The notes under the pieces: generated by a model
What the model was told of the DNA's origin: nothing
The model's database searches: none
Seen by the model: the letters and a program-made list of their open reading frames with translations, nothing else
Source of the DNA: Maricaulis sp048270095
Lineage (GTDB): Bacteria > Pseudomonadota > Alphaproteobacteria > Caulobacterales > Maricaulaceae
Length of the DNA stretch: 64,000 nt
Assembly: GCF_048270095.1 (NCBI RefSeq)
Contig: NZ_JBLWTL010000016.1
Span: 1 to 64,000 of the forward strand
Direction: 5' to 3'
Shown here: piece after piece, positions 47,515-57,222 of the stretch
Layout of the letters: each line of letters starts with the position of its first letter
How positions within the stretch are numbered: the stretch's first letter is position 1
Made by a program: the position numbers and the translations under genes

Positions 47515-48702
47515 CTAGAAGCCGACTTGGAGCCGCAGCTGGGCCACGTCACTCGTCTCGGTATAAGTTGGGGCGTCGTGCTCGCCGGAGACATAGTTGA
47601 ACATCACGCGGGCATAACGTTCGACATACCAGTTGATGCCCAGGGTGAGGGTCTCGATCGTGCCCAGACCGGCATCGCCCATATCGGCGTAGTCGGCCCG
47701 TGCCGCGATTTCCCAGGCGCCATGGCCGCCTGCGGACAGCGCCGAGTTCGGCGAGATGCCGCCGAACACGCCGGACGAGCCGCGATAGCCGCGCGTTTCG
47801 CCGGTCAGAATATAGCCCAGCGAGGCAAAACCGCTATCGAAGGCCGGGTCGCCAGCGGGACCGTCCAGCGTCATGCGGGCAAATTCACCATGAGCCCAGA
47901 ACGGGCCGCGAATGATGGCCGCTTCAAGCGCGATCAGATCGGAGTTCTCGGCTTCGCCAAGTGGCTGGCCGGTGCGGTAATCAGCGGTGGCGAAATTATT
48001 GGCCAGGTGAGCCTGTGGCCGGTCGCGCAGACGGGCTCCGCCATCATAATCGAGGCTGCGGAATGAGGCGCCCAGATGGAGCGTGGTGCCGGCGTCCGTC
48101 TCGGTGTGCCAGGTGAGGCGGCCCGCGAAGGCGCTGGAATCATCGGCTTCGGCGAGCTGGAAATTGTCTTCCATCTTGCCGCCATAAAGGCCGGCCGAGG
48201 CCGTGAAATTATCATTGGACCAGAAATAGGCGGCACCAAGACGGCGGTCGATCCCGAAAATATCGGTGAGCAGGCCGCGCTCCATGAAGCTCATATTGAG
48301 CGAGGAGGTCTGTTCCTCCATCGAGTTCATGGTCTTGAAATTACCGACCCGGACACTGCCCTGAGGCAGGCGGTAGGTCAGATGGACATCGGTCGGCGCT
48401 GGATCATCGGGCAGCCAGTCATATTCAGCCACAAGCTTGAGATTGCCGATCTGGCCTTCAATGCCAAACCAGAGTGTGCGCCATTCTTCATCATCGGTTG
48501 GCGCCGCGCTTAGCGGGCTCGACCAGTCGACATCGGCGATATCGAAATAGGCGCGGCCGCGAAACTTGAAGTAATCGCTCGTCGTCGGGCTGTCCCAACG
48601 CGGTCCGGGATTCATGGAGAATTCCCAGCTCTGCGACAGGGCGGCAGGTGCCGTTGTCGCGAACAGGCCCAGGATTGCAGCTGCGAATTTCAACGCTTTC
48701 AT
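47515..48702 (-). CDS. OprO/OprP-like porin
   Basis: 395 residues with a Sec signal (MKALKFAAAILGLFATTAPAALSQS). The sequence has the 16-strand beta-barrel look, starting with YFKFRGRAYFDIADVDW, and EWRTLWFGIEGQIGNLKLVAEYDW, ending LRLQVGF with terminal Phe for BAM recognition. It belongs to the phosphate-selective porin O/P family. Substrate selectivity is unknown. It has a strong terminator and stands alone in its transcript. Confidence 0.85.
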   Translation of the reverse strand: MKALKFAAAILGLFATTAPAALSQSWEFSMNPGPRWDSPTTSDYFKFRGRAYFDIADVDWSSPLSAAPTDDEEWRTLWFGIEGQIGNLKLVAEYDWLPDDPAPTDVHLTYRLPQGSVRVGNFKTMNSMEEQTSSLNMSFMERGLLTDIFGIDRRLGAAYFWSNDNFTASAGLYGGKMEDNFQLAEADDSSAFAGRLTWHTETDAGTTLHLGASFRSLDYDGGARLRDRPQAHLANNFATADYRTGQPLGEAENSDLIALEAAIIRGPFWAHGEFARMTLDGPAGDPAFDSGFASLGYILTGETRGYRGSSGVFGGISPNSALSAGGHGAWEIAARADYADMGDAGLGTIETLTLGINWYVERYARVMFNYVSGEHDAPTYTETSDVAQLRLQVGF

Positions 48703-48899
48703 GTCACTCGTCTTCCCCGCTTCGCCCGGTCAGGCGTTGACTGGTTCGGGAAAGCAGGGCGGGACCGCCACAATTGCGGCAGGCCAGATGCCCAGGCGCA
48801 TTTCCCGAGACTTCAGCACCGGTTCTGGCGGGAAGACCGGGAATTGGACAGTATTATGAAATCTGGGCGGTGTTAGGCGTCCCTTAACCTTGTTTGGCC

Positions 48900-49526
48900 T
48901 CAGGCTTTCCAGCGTCCGACATGGGCGCGCGGCCGTGGCCGCTCCATGACCTCGCTCGCGGATGAGCCAATATAGATATAGCCGGCGATACGCTCGCCCG
49001 ACCGCAGACCGAGCGCGTCCTTGATGTCGCAGTCATAGGCATACCATTCGGTCAGCCATTGCGCTGCGAAGCCCATGGCCGAAGCGCCAATCAACAGGTT
49101 CTGGCAAGCGGCGCCGGCTGATAATTCCTGCTCCCAGAGCGGAATCTTGTGATGTTCTGTCACGGTCGAGATGACCGCAATCACCAGCGGCGCGCGTTCG
49201 AAGCGTTGTTGCTCGCAACGGATCTGATCCGGGGTCGCGTCCGGGTTCTTCACCGCCCAGACCTTGCCGAGAATCATGCCGAAACTGTTGCGGGCCTCGC
49301 CTTCGAACAAGATGAAACGCCAGGGCGCAAGCTTGCCATGATCGGGAACCCGCGAGGCGATTCCCAGCAAATGCTCGACCTGGTTCGCATCCGGTCCGGG
49401 CTCGGCCAGGCCGATGGCCGGGGTTGAGCGGCGGCGGGTCAACAGGGCCAGCGTGTCGGCGCTGGCGTGTGATGGGGCCAGCGGCTCGCCGGGCGCCGGA
49501 AAATCGTGAGAAATCTTGTTGTTCAT
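48900..49526 (-). CDS. nitroreductase family protein
   Basis: 208 residues from MNNKISHDFPAPGEPLAPSH. Nitroreductase fold: RRSTPAIGLAEPGPD, SRVPDHGKLAPWRFILFEG (FMN binding), LSAGAACQNLLIGASAMGFAAQWLTEW and ERIAGYIYIGSS. FMN- and NAD(P)H-dependent reduction of nitro or quinone compounds. The start at 49526 is preceded by AAGAGGCG. It lies opposite to a TetR regulator with 115 nt between starts, so it may be under its control, along with the efflux genes. Confidence 0.85.
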   Translation of the reverse strand: MNNKISHDFPAPGEPLAPSHASADTLALLTRRRSTPAIGLAEPGPDANQVEHLLGIASRVPDHGKLAPWRFILFEGEARNSFGMILGKVWAVKNPDATPDQIRCEQQRFERAPLVIAVISTVTEHHKIPLWEQELSAGAACQNLLIGASAMGFAAQWLTEWYAYDCDIKDALGLRSGERIAGYIYIGSSASEVMERPRPRAHVGRWKA

Positions 49527-49641
49527 CGGACGCCTCTTGGGGGGTGAGAGATTGTCGCTTTGACGTTTGGGTTCGGTGATCGTTATATCTATCGGGTATA
49601 CATGTAATGACACCCCGTCGCTGCGGGAGGGAAATCTACCA

Positions 49642-50283
49642 ATGACTGTGGAAATCGCTATCGATGATGACACGCCCGCTGATCGCCGACGCCGCAAGGT
49701 GCGCGATGCGATCATCGACGCCGCCGAAGTCATTTTTACCGCTGAGGGCGAAGAGGGCATTTCCATGCGCCGGCTGGCGGATTCGATCGATTACAGCCCG
49801 GCGGCGATCTACAAGTATTTCGCGTCCAAGGATGATCTGTTCGAGGCCATTCGCGACACATTCTTCGAGCGCCTGATGGAGCGGATTCGCGGTGCGCAGG
49901 AAGAGGGCGGCGAAACGCCCAGTCTGTGTGCCCGTTGTATGCGCGCCTATATCGAAACCGGAATTGAAGAGCCCAATCATTACATGATGGCGTTTTCCTC
50001 CGGCAAGAAAATCGCGCCACACGTCCACGACGAGCAGGATGTGGCCTTCCAGGCCGAACATGCCCTGGTGGGCATGATTGAAGCCGGCATGGCGGAGGGA
50101 ATATTCCGCACGGTCGATCCCAGGCTTGCGTCCAAGAGCGTCTGGGCCAGCTTGCATGGGCTGACAACGCTGATGGTCTCGATGGAAGGCTTCCCGGCCG
50201 GCATGCCCGGGTCGGAACATGTCACAGCGGATGCGGTGATCGATTTCCATACCGACATGATGCTGCAAGGGCTTAAAGCCTGA
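49642..50283 (+). CDS. TetR family transcriptional regulator
   Basis: 213 residues. N-terminal TetR helix-turn-helix: RRKVRDAIIDAAEVIFTAEGEEGISMRRLADSIDYSPAAIYKYFASKDDLFEAI. The ligand-binding C-terminus (residues about 90-210) has no recognisable ligand signature. It lies 97 nt upstream of an RND efflux operon on the same strand and divergent from a nitroreductase, so it probably controls both. GGGAGGGA precedes the start. Confidence 0.88.
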   Translation: MTVEIAIDDDTPADRRRRKVRDAIIDAAEVIFTAEGEEGISMRRLADSIDYSPAAIYKYFASKDDLFEAIRDTFFERLMERIRGAQEEGGETPSLCARCMRAYIETGIEEPNHYMMAFSSGKKIAPHVHDEQDVAFQAEHALVGMIEAGMAEGIFRTVDPRLASKSVWASLHGLTTLMVSMEGFPAGMPGSEHVTADAVIDFHTDMMLQGLKA

Positions 50284-50380
50284 CGCATAGCGGTTATGCA
50301 AAATCAGTGAACAGCGTTTACTTTTCAAACGACATTTAACACCCTATATGAAGCTGTGAGTTTGCAGCAAGGGTGGGCAC

Positions 50381-51508
50381 ATGTCCGGAAAAAGTCGGCG
50401 ACTGGGTGCGAGAACGAGCGTGGCGTTGGCCGCGATCGGCGTTGCCATACTGGTATTCGGGGTCTCGGCACTGCGCGCCGAAGCGACACTGCAGATCAGT
50501 GCGCCACCACCCCTGCCGGTTGCGGTCATCGAAGCTGAATATGCTAGCGATGCCAGTATCGAGGAATTCTTTCCCGGACTTGTCGCGGCGCGGCGCCAGA
50601 GCTCGCTCGGCTTTGAGCGCAGCGGCCGTATCGATGCGATCAGCGTCGACGTCGGTGATCAGGTCCGCGCCGGTGATGTCCTGGCCGTGCTCGATACCCG
50701 CGCTGTAACTGCCCAGATCGCGGCGGCCGATGCCCAGACCGCCGAGGCCGTAGCCCAGACCGCGCTCGCCGCCGAGACCGAGGCCCGCCAGGCGCAATTG
50801 CTCGAACGCGGCCATGTCTCGCAGCAACGCCTCGATGAGGTCCGCACGTCAACCCGCGCGGCCCGGGCGCGTCAAAGTGCAGCCGCCGCGGCCGCCGATG
50901 CGATCCGGGTCCAGCTCGACCTGGCCCGCATGACAGCCCCTTTCGACGGGGTGGTCACCGCCCGCCTCGCCGATGAGGGGACGATTGCCGCGCCCGGCCA
51001 GCCCTTGCTCGAACTGATCGAGAGCGGTTCGCTGGAAATCCGGGTCGGTCTGCCGCCTGTGCTGGCCGCCAGCCTGGGCGCTGATCGCAATTATCGCTTC
51101 CTCGCCGATAGCGGCCCGATTAATGCCCGCTTCCGCGCCTCAACCGGCGTGGTCGACCAGCATAGTCGCACCGTCACCGTCCTGTTCGACATCGAACCGG
51201 GTGCTGTCGCGGTCGGCCAGGTTGTCCGCCTTGCCATGGCGACACCGATTGCCGCCGATGGTTTCTGGGTGCCCACATCGGCGCTCGCCGAAGGCCGGCG
51301 CGGACTGTGGACCGTGTATGTCCTCAATCCCGATGCGGGCGACTACACGCTCGAGGCACGCGTCGTCGAGACTGTGCGTATCGAGGCGGACCGTGTCTTC
51401 GTGCGCGGCGCCGTGACCGATGGCGAGCTGGTTCTGGCCTCCGGCATCCAGCGCATCACGCCCGGCCTGCGGGTGACCCCCGCCGTGCTCGAGGCCCGCG
51501 CGCAATGA
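50381..51508 (+). CDS. RND efflux periplasmic adaptor
   Basis: 375 residues. N-terminal membrane anchor (ARTSVALAAIGVAILVFGVSALRAE), a barrel-sandwich hybrid half (GRIDAISVDVGDQVRAGDVLAVLD), an Ala/Gln-rich alpha-hairpin, the second lipoyl half (MTAPFDGVVTARLADEGTIAAPGQPLLEL) and a beta-barrel plus membrane-proximal part (VPTSALAEGRRGLWTVYVL). It links the inner-membrane RND pump with an outer-membrane channel. It overlaps the pump gene by 4 nt (ATGA). No outer-membrane factor is in the operon. Confidence 0.9.
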   Translation: MSGKSRRLGARTSVALAAIGVAILVFGVSALRAEATLQISAPPPLPVAVIEAEYASDASIEEFFPGLVAARRQSSLGFERSGRIDAISVDVGDQVRAGDVLAVLDTRAVTAQIAAADAQTAEAVAQTALAAETEARQAQLLERGHVSQQRLDEVRTSTRAARARQSAAAAAADAIRVQLDLARMTAPFDGVVTARLADEGTIAAPGQPLLELIESGSLEIRVGLPPVLAASLGADRNYRFLADSGPINARFRASTGVVDQHSRTVTVLFDIEPGAVAVGQVVRLAMATPIAADGFWVPTSALAEGRRGLWTVYVLNPDAGDYTLEARVVETVRIEADRVFVRGAVTDGELVLASGIQRITPGLRVTPAVLEARAQ

Positions 51509-54500
51509 GCACGATCTTCTTTCGCTATTCCCGCCTGACGATTCTGGCCGTCATTCTGCTGGTCGCCGCCGGGATGGGGGCTTTCATGTCGCTCGGGCGC
51601 CAGGAAGACCCCTCACTCGTCGAGCGCTATGGCCTGGTGGTCACCGCCGCTCCGGGCGCTTCGGCCGAGCGCGTCGAAGCCCTGATCACCACTCCGCTCG
51701 AGGATGCGATCCACGAATTGGCGGAGGTCGAATCGACCTCCTCATCCTCGCGGTCCGGGATCTCGATCATCCATTTGCAGATCCGCGAAGACCTCACTGC
51801 GACCCAGGTCGACCAGGCCTGGACGCAGATCCGCGAACAGGTCGAGAGCGTGCGCCCGACTTTGCCGGCCGGGTCCGGAGCGCCCGATGTGCGCCGCCAG
51901 TATCTCGGCGCTGCGACCATGATTGTCGCGCTGTCCTGGGGCGAGCAGGGCGCGGAGAACCTGCCCATTCTCTCCCGCCTGGCGACGGACCTGGAAAGCC
52001 GGTTGCGCAATCTTTCAGGCACCGAAGAAACCGCGATTTTCGGTGAGGTTGAGGAAGAATTCCGCATCATCGCCGATCCCGACACCCTGGCGGCTCTCGG
52101 CCTGACAGTCGCCGATGTCGCCCGGCTGACGGCCAGTGCCGATGCGCGCGCGCCAGCCGGAGAACTGCGGTCGGGAACGGTCGACCTCAATATCGAGATT
52201 GATGGCGAATTCGACAGTATCGACCGGATCCGCGCGATTGCGCTGGGTCAGGGGCCAAATGGTGAATTCATCCGCGTTGGCGATGTCGCGGACGTGGAAA
52301 AGGGGGCTCGCACCCCGGCCTCGGCGATGGCGATGATGGATGGAAACCGCTCCGTGCTGGTCGCCGCCTACCTCCAGCCCGAATTGCGCGCCGACCTCTG
52401 GTCGCGGGACGCCGACGCGGTGGTCGCCGAATTTGCCGACTCGGTTCCGGGTGTCGCGGTCGAGACGATTTTCCGCCAGGGCGATTATGTCGAGAGCCGG
52501 CTCAATGGTCTGGCCCAGAATCTGGGCTATTCCGGCTTGATCGTGTTTGCAGTCCTGTTCGTCATGATGGGTTGGCGCTCGGCGCTGATCGTCGGCACGG
52601 CCCTGCCGCTGACCGTGCTCGCCGTGCTGCTGCTGACCCGGATTTATGACGAGCCGCTGCATCAGATGTCGGTGACCGGGCTGGTCGTGGCGCTGGGCCT
52701 GCTGATCGATAATGCGATCGTTGTGGTCGACGAATACCGCTTGTACCGGGCGCGGGGCCGATCGCCGGTCGATGCGCTTGATGCCTCGCTGAAACATCTC
52801 TTCGCGCCGCTCCTGGCTTCGACCATGACCACGGTCTTCGCCTTTGCACCCATTGCCCTTATGCCGGGCGCTGCGGGTGAATTCATCTCGATGATCGGGA
52901 TTTCGGTGATTTTCGCCGTCGTTTCCTCCTTCATCCTGGCGATGACGGTGGTTGGTGCTTTCGCGGCCTGGTTTGACGATGCCGGGGCGAGTGAAGAACC
53001 CCGGCGTTTCTGGCGCCATGGACTTGGTGCCGGGCCTTTTGCGCCGCTCTATCGCCGCCTGCTCGACACGATCACGGCGCGGCCCTGGATCGGGATTTTC
53101 GGCAGTATCCTCCTGCCGATCGCCGGTTTCGCAGCCGCCTCGGCCCTGCCGGTGCAGTTCTTCCCGCAGACCGATCGCGACATGTTCCAGATCGAACTGG
53201 AATTGCCGTCCTCCGCCTCGATCGAGGAGACCCGGCGCCAGACCGAACGGGCGCGCGAAATCATCGAGCGCTATGACGGCGTGGAACGCGTCACCTGGGT
53301 GCTGGGGCAAAGCGCGCCGCGCACCTATTACAATGCGATCAGCAACAAGTCCGGCGTGTCCAACTATGCGTCCGGCTTTGTGCACACCCGGTCGAATGCC
53401 GTGACCCGGCGTATCCTTCCGGCGCTGCAGCTGGAAATGCTCAATGCTTTCCCGCAGGCGCGTTTTCTCAGCCTGCCGTTCGAACAGGGCCCGCCCATCC
53501 CGGCTCCGATCGAACTGGTCCTGGTCGGGCCGGAACTGACCGAGCTCAACCGGCTCGGCAATGAAATCCGCAGCGTTCTGGCCAGGACGCCGACCATTAC
53601 CCACACCCTGGCCTTGCTTGAAATGGGCGAACCCGTCGCCCGCATCATGGCCGATGAAGCGTCGGCTGAACTCTCCGGCATGCGCCTTTCCGAACTCGCC
53701 GACCGCTTGCGCGGCGATCTGGATGGTGTCGTCGGCGGCAGTGTCCTGGAAGGTGTCGAGGAACTCCCCGTTCGCGTCATCACACGGGATAATCGGCGAT
53801 CCAACCTCGCCTCTGTCGCCGGCGCGCCACTGCGCTCCAGCGGCGGCAATGTGTTCGCCGCGCCGCTGGCTTCGCTTGGCGACGTCACGCTGGCGCCGCA
53901 GGTGTCCATCATCCCGCATGAGGATGGCCGCCGGGTCAATTCGATCTATGGATATCTGGAGCCCTACACCTTGCCGGCACCGGCGCTGGAGCATTTCTTC
54001 ACGGCGCTGGACGCGGCCGATATCGCGCTGCCGCCGGGCTATGAATTGCAGGTCGCCGGCGAAGCCGCCGAGCGCGGCGATGCGATGGCAGGCCTGTTCT
54101 CGACCGCGATCCCGCTCTTGGTGCTGATGGTCGGCTCGGTCGTGCTGGCCTTCAACAGTTTTCGCTATGCCGGGATCATCCTGATCGTCGCCGTGCTCTC
54201 GGTCGGGCTGGCCATGTTTGGCGTCTGGCTGTTCGGGACGCCGCTGGGTTTCAACGCCATTGTTGGCTCGATGGGGCTGATGGGGTTGTCGATCAATGGT
54301 GCGATTGTTGTCCTGTCGGCGCTGCGCACCAATCCGGCCGCTGTCGCGATGCAGCCCGGCGCCGTGCAGGCGACGGTGATGGATGCGACGCGGCATATCC
54401 TGTCGACGACCCTGACGACGATTGGCGGTTTTGTGCCGCTTCTCCTGTCGGGCGATGCCTTCTGGCTGCCCTTCGCCGCGGCGATGGTCGGCGGGGTGGC

Positions 54501-54648
54501 CGGCTCGGCTATCCTGGCGCTGGTCTTCGCGCCGTCCGCTTTCGCGCTCCTGGCGCGGCTCGAGGATCGCAAGCGGCGCATTGCCGAGAAGGTTCGGAAT
54601 TACAAACAGCGGCGCGGTGACTTGATGGCGCGGGCGAAACAGGCTTAG
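51505..54648 (+). CDS. RND efflux transporter, HAE-1-like
   Basis: 1047 residues, MSTIFFRYSRLTILAVILL to RGDLMARAKQA. RND architecture with 12 transmembrane helices and two large periplasmic loops. The transmembrane proton relay region is GLVVALGLLIDNAIVVVDEYRLY, with one Asp-Asn pair where AcrB has two Asp. Loop sequences include GRQEDPSLVERYGLVVTAAPGASAERV. It exports hydrophobic compounds in exchange for protons. Cotranslated with the adaptor; likely regulated by the upstream TetR protein. Confidence 0.93.
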   Translation: MSTIFFRYSRLTILAVILLVAAGMGAFMSLGRQEDPSLVERYGLVVTAAPGASAERVEALITTPLEDAIHELAEVESTSSSSRSGISIIHLQIREDLTATQVDQAWTQIREQVESVRPTLPAGSGAPDVRRQYLGAATMIVALSWGEQGAENLPILSRLATDLESRLRNLSGTEETAIFGEVEEEFRIIADPDTLAALGLTVADVARLTASADARAPAGELRSGTVDLNIEIDGEFDSIDRIRAIALGQGPNGEFIRVGDVADVEKGARTPASAMAMMDGNRSVLVAAYLQPELRADLWSRDADAVVAEFADSVPGVAVETIFRQGDYVESRLNGLAQNLGYSGLIVFAVLFVMMGWRSALIVGTALPLTVLAVLLLTRIYDEPLHQMSVTGLVVALGLLIDNAIVVVDEYRLYRARGRSPVDALDASLKHLFAPLLASTMTTVFAFAPIALMPGAAGEFISMIGISVIFAVVSSFILAMTVVGAFAAWFDDAGASEEPRRFWRHGLGAGPFAPLYRRLLDTITARPWIGIFGSILLPIAGFAAASALPVQFFPQTDRDMFQIELELPSSASIEETRRQTERAREIIERYDGVERVTWVLGQSAPRTYYNAISNKSGVSNYASGFVHTRSNAVTRRILPALQLEMLNAFPQARFLSLPFEQGPPIPAPIELVLVGPELTELNRLGNEIRSVLARTPTITHTLALLEMGEPVARIMADEASAELSGMRLSELADRLRGDLDGVVGGSVLEGVEELPVRVITRDNRRSNLASVAGAPLRSSGGNVFAAPLASLGDVTLAPQVSIIPHEDGRRVNSIYGYLEPYTLPAPALEHFFTALDAADIALPPGYELQVAGEAAERGDAMAGLFSTAIPLLVLMVGSVVLAFNSFRYAGIILIVAVLSVGLAMFGVWLFGTPLGFNAIVGSMGLMGLSINGAIVVLSALRTNPAAVAMQPGAVQATVMDATRHILSTTLTTIGGFVPLLLSGDAFWLPFAAAMVGGVAGSAILALVFAPSAFALLARLEDRKRRIAEKVRNYKQRRGDLMARAKQA

Positions 54649-54673
54649 AGCGCTCCAGAAACGGGAGCAGGAC

Positions 54674-55264
54674 ATGCCTCACACACGCGGTCCCTGGACC
54701 ATTCACGGCGAACGTATTGCGTTTGAAAGCCCCTGGATGCGGGTGCACGAATTCGAGATTACCCAGCCCGACGGCAAGCCGGGCGTCTATGCGGTGATGT
54801 CGCCGCGCAATCTGGCGCTGGTGGTACTGCCGATCCATGCCGATGGCTCGGTCACGCTGGTCGGGCAGCATCGCTTCGCACTGGATCGCTATAGCTGGGA
54901 AATTCCCGCGGGCGGCGGCCAGCTCGAGGGTGAGCCGCTCGCCGATGCCCGGCGTGAGCTGAAGGAAGAGACCGGACTGAGCGCTGATCACTGGAGCGAG
55001 ATCCTGCAGCTGGACCTGTCCAATTCGATCACCGATGAGCGCGCGATCGGATTTCTCGCCACCGGCCTGCATGAAGGCGAGCCGGAACCGGAGGGGACTG
55101 AAGTCCTCCAGACCCGCCGCGTTCATTTCCTCGACGCCCTCGAAGAGGCGATGTCGGGGCGAATTCGCGACGCGCTGACGGTGGCGATGCTGATGCGGGC
55201 TCACTATATGGCGCAACAGGGCCTGTTGGCGTCAGAGCTTTCCGGTGTCATGCTGCAACGTTGA
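54674..55264 (+). CDS. NUDIX hydrolase (ADP-ribose pyrophosphatase-like)
   Basis: 196 residues. The Nudix box GGGQLEGEPLADARRELKEETG (residues about 78-100) is complete with REx2EE. The flanking parts (MRVHEFEITQPDGKPGVYAVMSPRNLALVVLPI, QVHFLDALEEA-type end) match ADP-ribose diphosphatases and related nucleoside diphosphate hydrolases. It lies 25 nt after the RND gene and upstream of cysE, probably in the same transcript by chance. GGAGCAGGAC precedes the start. Confidence 0.85.
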   Translation: MPHTRGPWTIHGERIAFESPWMRVHEFEITQPDGKPGVYAVMSPRNLALVVLPIHADGSVTLVGQHRFALDRYSWEIPAGGGQLEGEPLADARRELKEETGLSADHWSEILQLDLSNSITDERAIGFLATGLHEGEPEPEGTEVLQTRRVHFLDALEEAMSGRIRDALTVAMLMRAHYMAQQGLLASELSGVMLQR

Positions 55265-55279
55265 AGGCAGGAGAATGTG

Positions 55280-56101
55280 ATGTCACAGAGCCAGGCCAAA
55301 GCGCCGATTGCCGCGCGCACCGGAACCCAGGCCGTCTGGGCGCGTCTGCGCGTCGAAGCCGCCGCAGCGGCTGCGGAAGAACCGATTCTCGCCAGTTTTC
55401 TCAATGCCGCTGTGCTGCGGCACGACGAATTTTCCCACGCGCTGGCCTATTGCCTCGCGAGCAAGCTGGCCGATGCCCAGCTCGATGCCATGCTGGCACG
55501 TGATGTCGCCGAGGCGGCGCTGAAAGGCGATCCGGGCATTGTCACCCAGGCGATTGCCGACATGGTCGCGGTCGAGGAGCGTGACCCGGCCTGCAAGAGC
55601 GTGCTTCAGCCCTTCCTCTATTATAAGGGCTATCAGGCGCTGCAGCTGCACCGCGTCGCCCACTGGCTGTGGAGAGAGGGGCGGCAAAACCTCGCCTTTC
55701 ATCTGCAAAGCCGGGTCTCGGAGCGCTTCGGCGTCGATATCCATCCGGCGGCGCGGATCGGGCAGGGCGTGATGATGGACCATGCGACCGCAGTCGTGAT
55801 CGGCGAGACGGCGGTGATCGGTGATGATTGTTCCCTGCTGCACGAGGTGACGCTGGGCGGCACGGGCGCGGCGCATGAAGATCGTCACCCCAAGATCGGA
55901 CGCGGCGTGATGATCGGGGCCGGCGCCAAGGTGCTCGGCAATATCGAGGTCGGTGACCAGGCCCGCATCGCTGCCGGTTCGGTGGTGCTCAAATCGGTCC
56001 CGGCCGGCTGCACGGTGGCTGGCGTGCCGGCCAAGGTGGTGGGCGATTGTTGTCCGCAGCCCGCGCGCAGCATGGATCAGACCTTCCCCGACGGGAAATA
56101 G
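55280..56101 (+). CDS. cysE: serine O-acetyltransferase
   Basis: 273 residues. The N-terminal helical domain (AEEPILASFLNAAVLRHDEFSHALAYCLASKL) and the left-handed beta-helix C-terminus (DIHPAARIGQGVMMDHATAVVIGETAVIGDDCSLLHEVTLGGTGAAHEDRHPKIGRGVMIGAGAKVLGNIEVG) are complete. CysE acetylates serine with acetyl-CoA, the first step of cysteine synthesis. It lacks an obvious C-terminal Ile for binding of CysK (ends MDQTFPDGK), so the cysteine-synthase complex may be altered. GGCAGGAG precedes the start. Confidence 0.95.
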   Translation: MSQSQAKAPIAARTGTQAVWARLRVEAAAAAAEEPILASFLNAAVLRHDEFSHALAYCLASKLADAQLDAMLARDVAEAALKGDPGIVTQAIADMVAVEERDPACKSVLQPFLYYKGYQALQLHRVAHWLWREGRQNLAFHLQSRVSERFGVDIHPAARIGQGVMMDHATAVVIGETAVIGDDCSLLHEVTLGGTGAAHEDRHPKIGRGVMIGAGAKVLGNIEVGDQARIAAGSVVLKSVPAGCTVAGVPAKVVGDCCPQPARSMDQTFPDGK

Positions 56102-56221
56102 ACGGCCGGGTCTGCGCCGCACCCGCCGTCAGCGCGGATGATCGCAGGCCCTGCACTGGACGCACCCCCCTCGCATGGGCTTATTTGTCGCCAATTCGAA
56201 TCCCCCGACCGGAGAGACATT

Positions 56222-56446
56222 GTGAACAAGAATATGACCGCCGGCGAAGCCGCGAAATTGCAGCGCTTCCTGCGCAATAAACTCAATCCGGAGATGGCGG
56301 TTCAGTGCCGCAATCGCCCCGATGAATGCGCTGAAATCCATATCGGCGATGAATGTCTCGGTGTCGTCGCCAAGATCATCGATGAGGGTGAAACCTCCTA
56401 TTCCTTCGAGATCACCATTCTGGACATTGATCTGGAAGAGCTTTGA
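56222..56446 (+). CDS. DUF3126 family protein
   Basis: 74 residues with a GTG start at 56222 (GGAGAG 6 nt upstream); the next ATG at 56234 is an alternative. Sequence pattern AAKLQRFLRNKLNPEMAVQCRNRPDECAEIHIGDECLGVVAKIIDEGETSYSFEITILDIDLEEL is typical of this small alphaproteobacterial family of unknown function. It ends with an overlap (TTGA) with the ABC ATPase gene, so expression is coupled to it. The normal neighbour in other alphaproteobacteria is often cysE, which also holds here. Confidence 0.87.
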   Translation: MNKNMTAGEAAKLQRFLRNKLNPEMAVQCRNRPDECAEIHIGDECLGVVAKIIDEGETSYSFEITILDIDLEEL

Positions 56447-57222
56447 TCGAGCCGTCGACGACCGTGCTTGAAGCCCGGGCGGTCACCAAGACCTATCCCG
56501 GTGGTGTTCAGGCGGTTGCCGGCGTCGATCTCAGCTTGCAGCGCGGCCAATTGCTGGCCCTGGCCGGCACATCGGGTTGCGGCAAGACCACAATGCTCAA
56601 ACTGATCAACCGCCTGGAGGAAACTTCGGGCGGTTCGATTTTGTATGAGGGTGCCGACATCACCACGCTCGATCCGGTCGAGCTGCGCCGCTCGATCGGC
56701 TGGGTGATGCAGGGCGATGGGTTGTTCCCCCACTATAGCGTTGCCGCCAATGTCGCCATTGTGCCGCGCCTGCTGGGCTGGGAGCCGGCCGCGATTGCTG
56801 CGCGCGTGCGCGAAATGCTCGAACTGGTTCGCCTGGATCATGCTGAATTTGGCGAGCGCTATCCCGATGCCCTGTCCGGCGGACAGCGCCAGCGTGTCGG
56901 CTTCGCGCGCGCCCTGGCCGGAAAGCCGGATCTCTTGTTGATGGACGAACCCTTCGGCGCGCTCGACCCGATTACGCGTGACGGGCTGCAACAGGATTTC
57001 ATGGCGCTGCAGGCCCGGCTCGGTTTTTCCGCCCTGATGGTCACCCATGATATGGCCGAAGCGTTGATCATGGCGGATCAGGTCGCGGTGATGCGTGACG
57101 GCTTGATCGTTCAGTGCGGCAGTCCGGCACAGCTGCTCAAATCGCCGGCCGATGATTATGTCGCCGCCTTGCTGGATACGCCGCGCCGCCAGATGCGCCG
57201 GATTGCGGAGCTGGAGGCATGA
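56443..57222 (+). CDS. osmoprotectant/quaternary-amine ABC transporter, ATPase subunit
   Basis: 259 residues. Walker A GTSGCGKTTMLKLINR, Q-loop MQGDGLFPHYSV, signature LSGGQRQRVGFARAL, Walker B LLLMDEPFGALDPITR, H-loop THDMAEA. It resembles OpuCA/ProV-type ATPases of glycine-betaine/choline/carnitine importers. Starts with TTG (overlapping the DUF3126 stop by TTGA); a GTG at 56464 is possible. Its TGA overlaps the permease start ATGA, so translation is coupled. Confidence 0.88.
   Translation: MIEPSTTVLEARAVTKTYPGGVQAVAGVDLSLQRGQLLALAGTSGCGKTTMLKLINRLEETSGGSILYEGADITTLDPVELRRSIGWVMQGDGLFPHYSVAANVAIVPRLLGWEPAAIAARVREMLELVRLDHAEFGERYPDALSGGQRQRVGFARALAGKPDLLLMDEPFGALDPITRDGLQQDFMALQARLGFSALMVTHDMAEALIMADQVAVMRDGLIVQCGSPAQLLKSPADDYVAALLDTPRRQMRRIAELEA

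Noticed and set aside
52015..54675. 886-codon frame opposite the RND pump
   Set aside because: Arg/Gly/Gln-rich shadow of a certain gene; a normal effect in GC-rich DNA.
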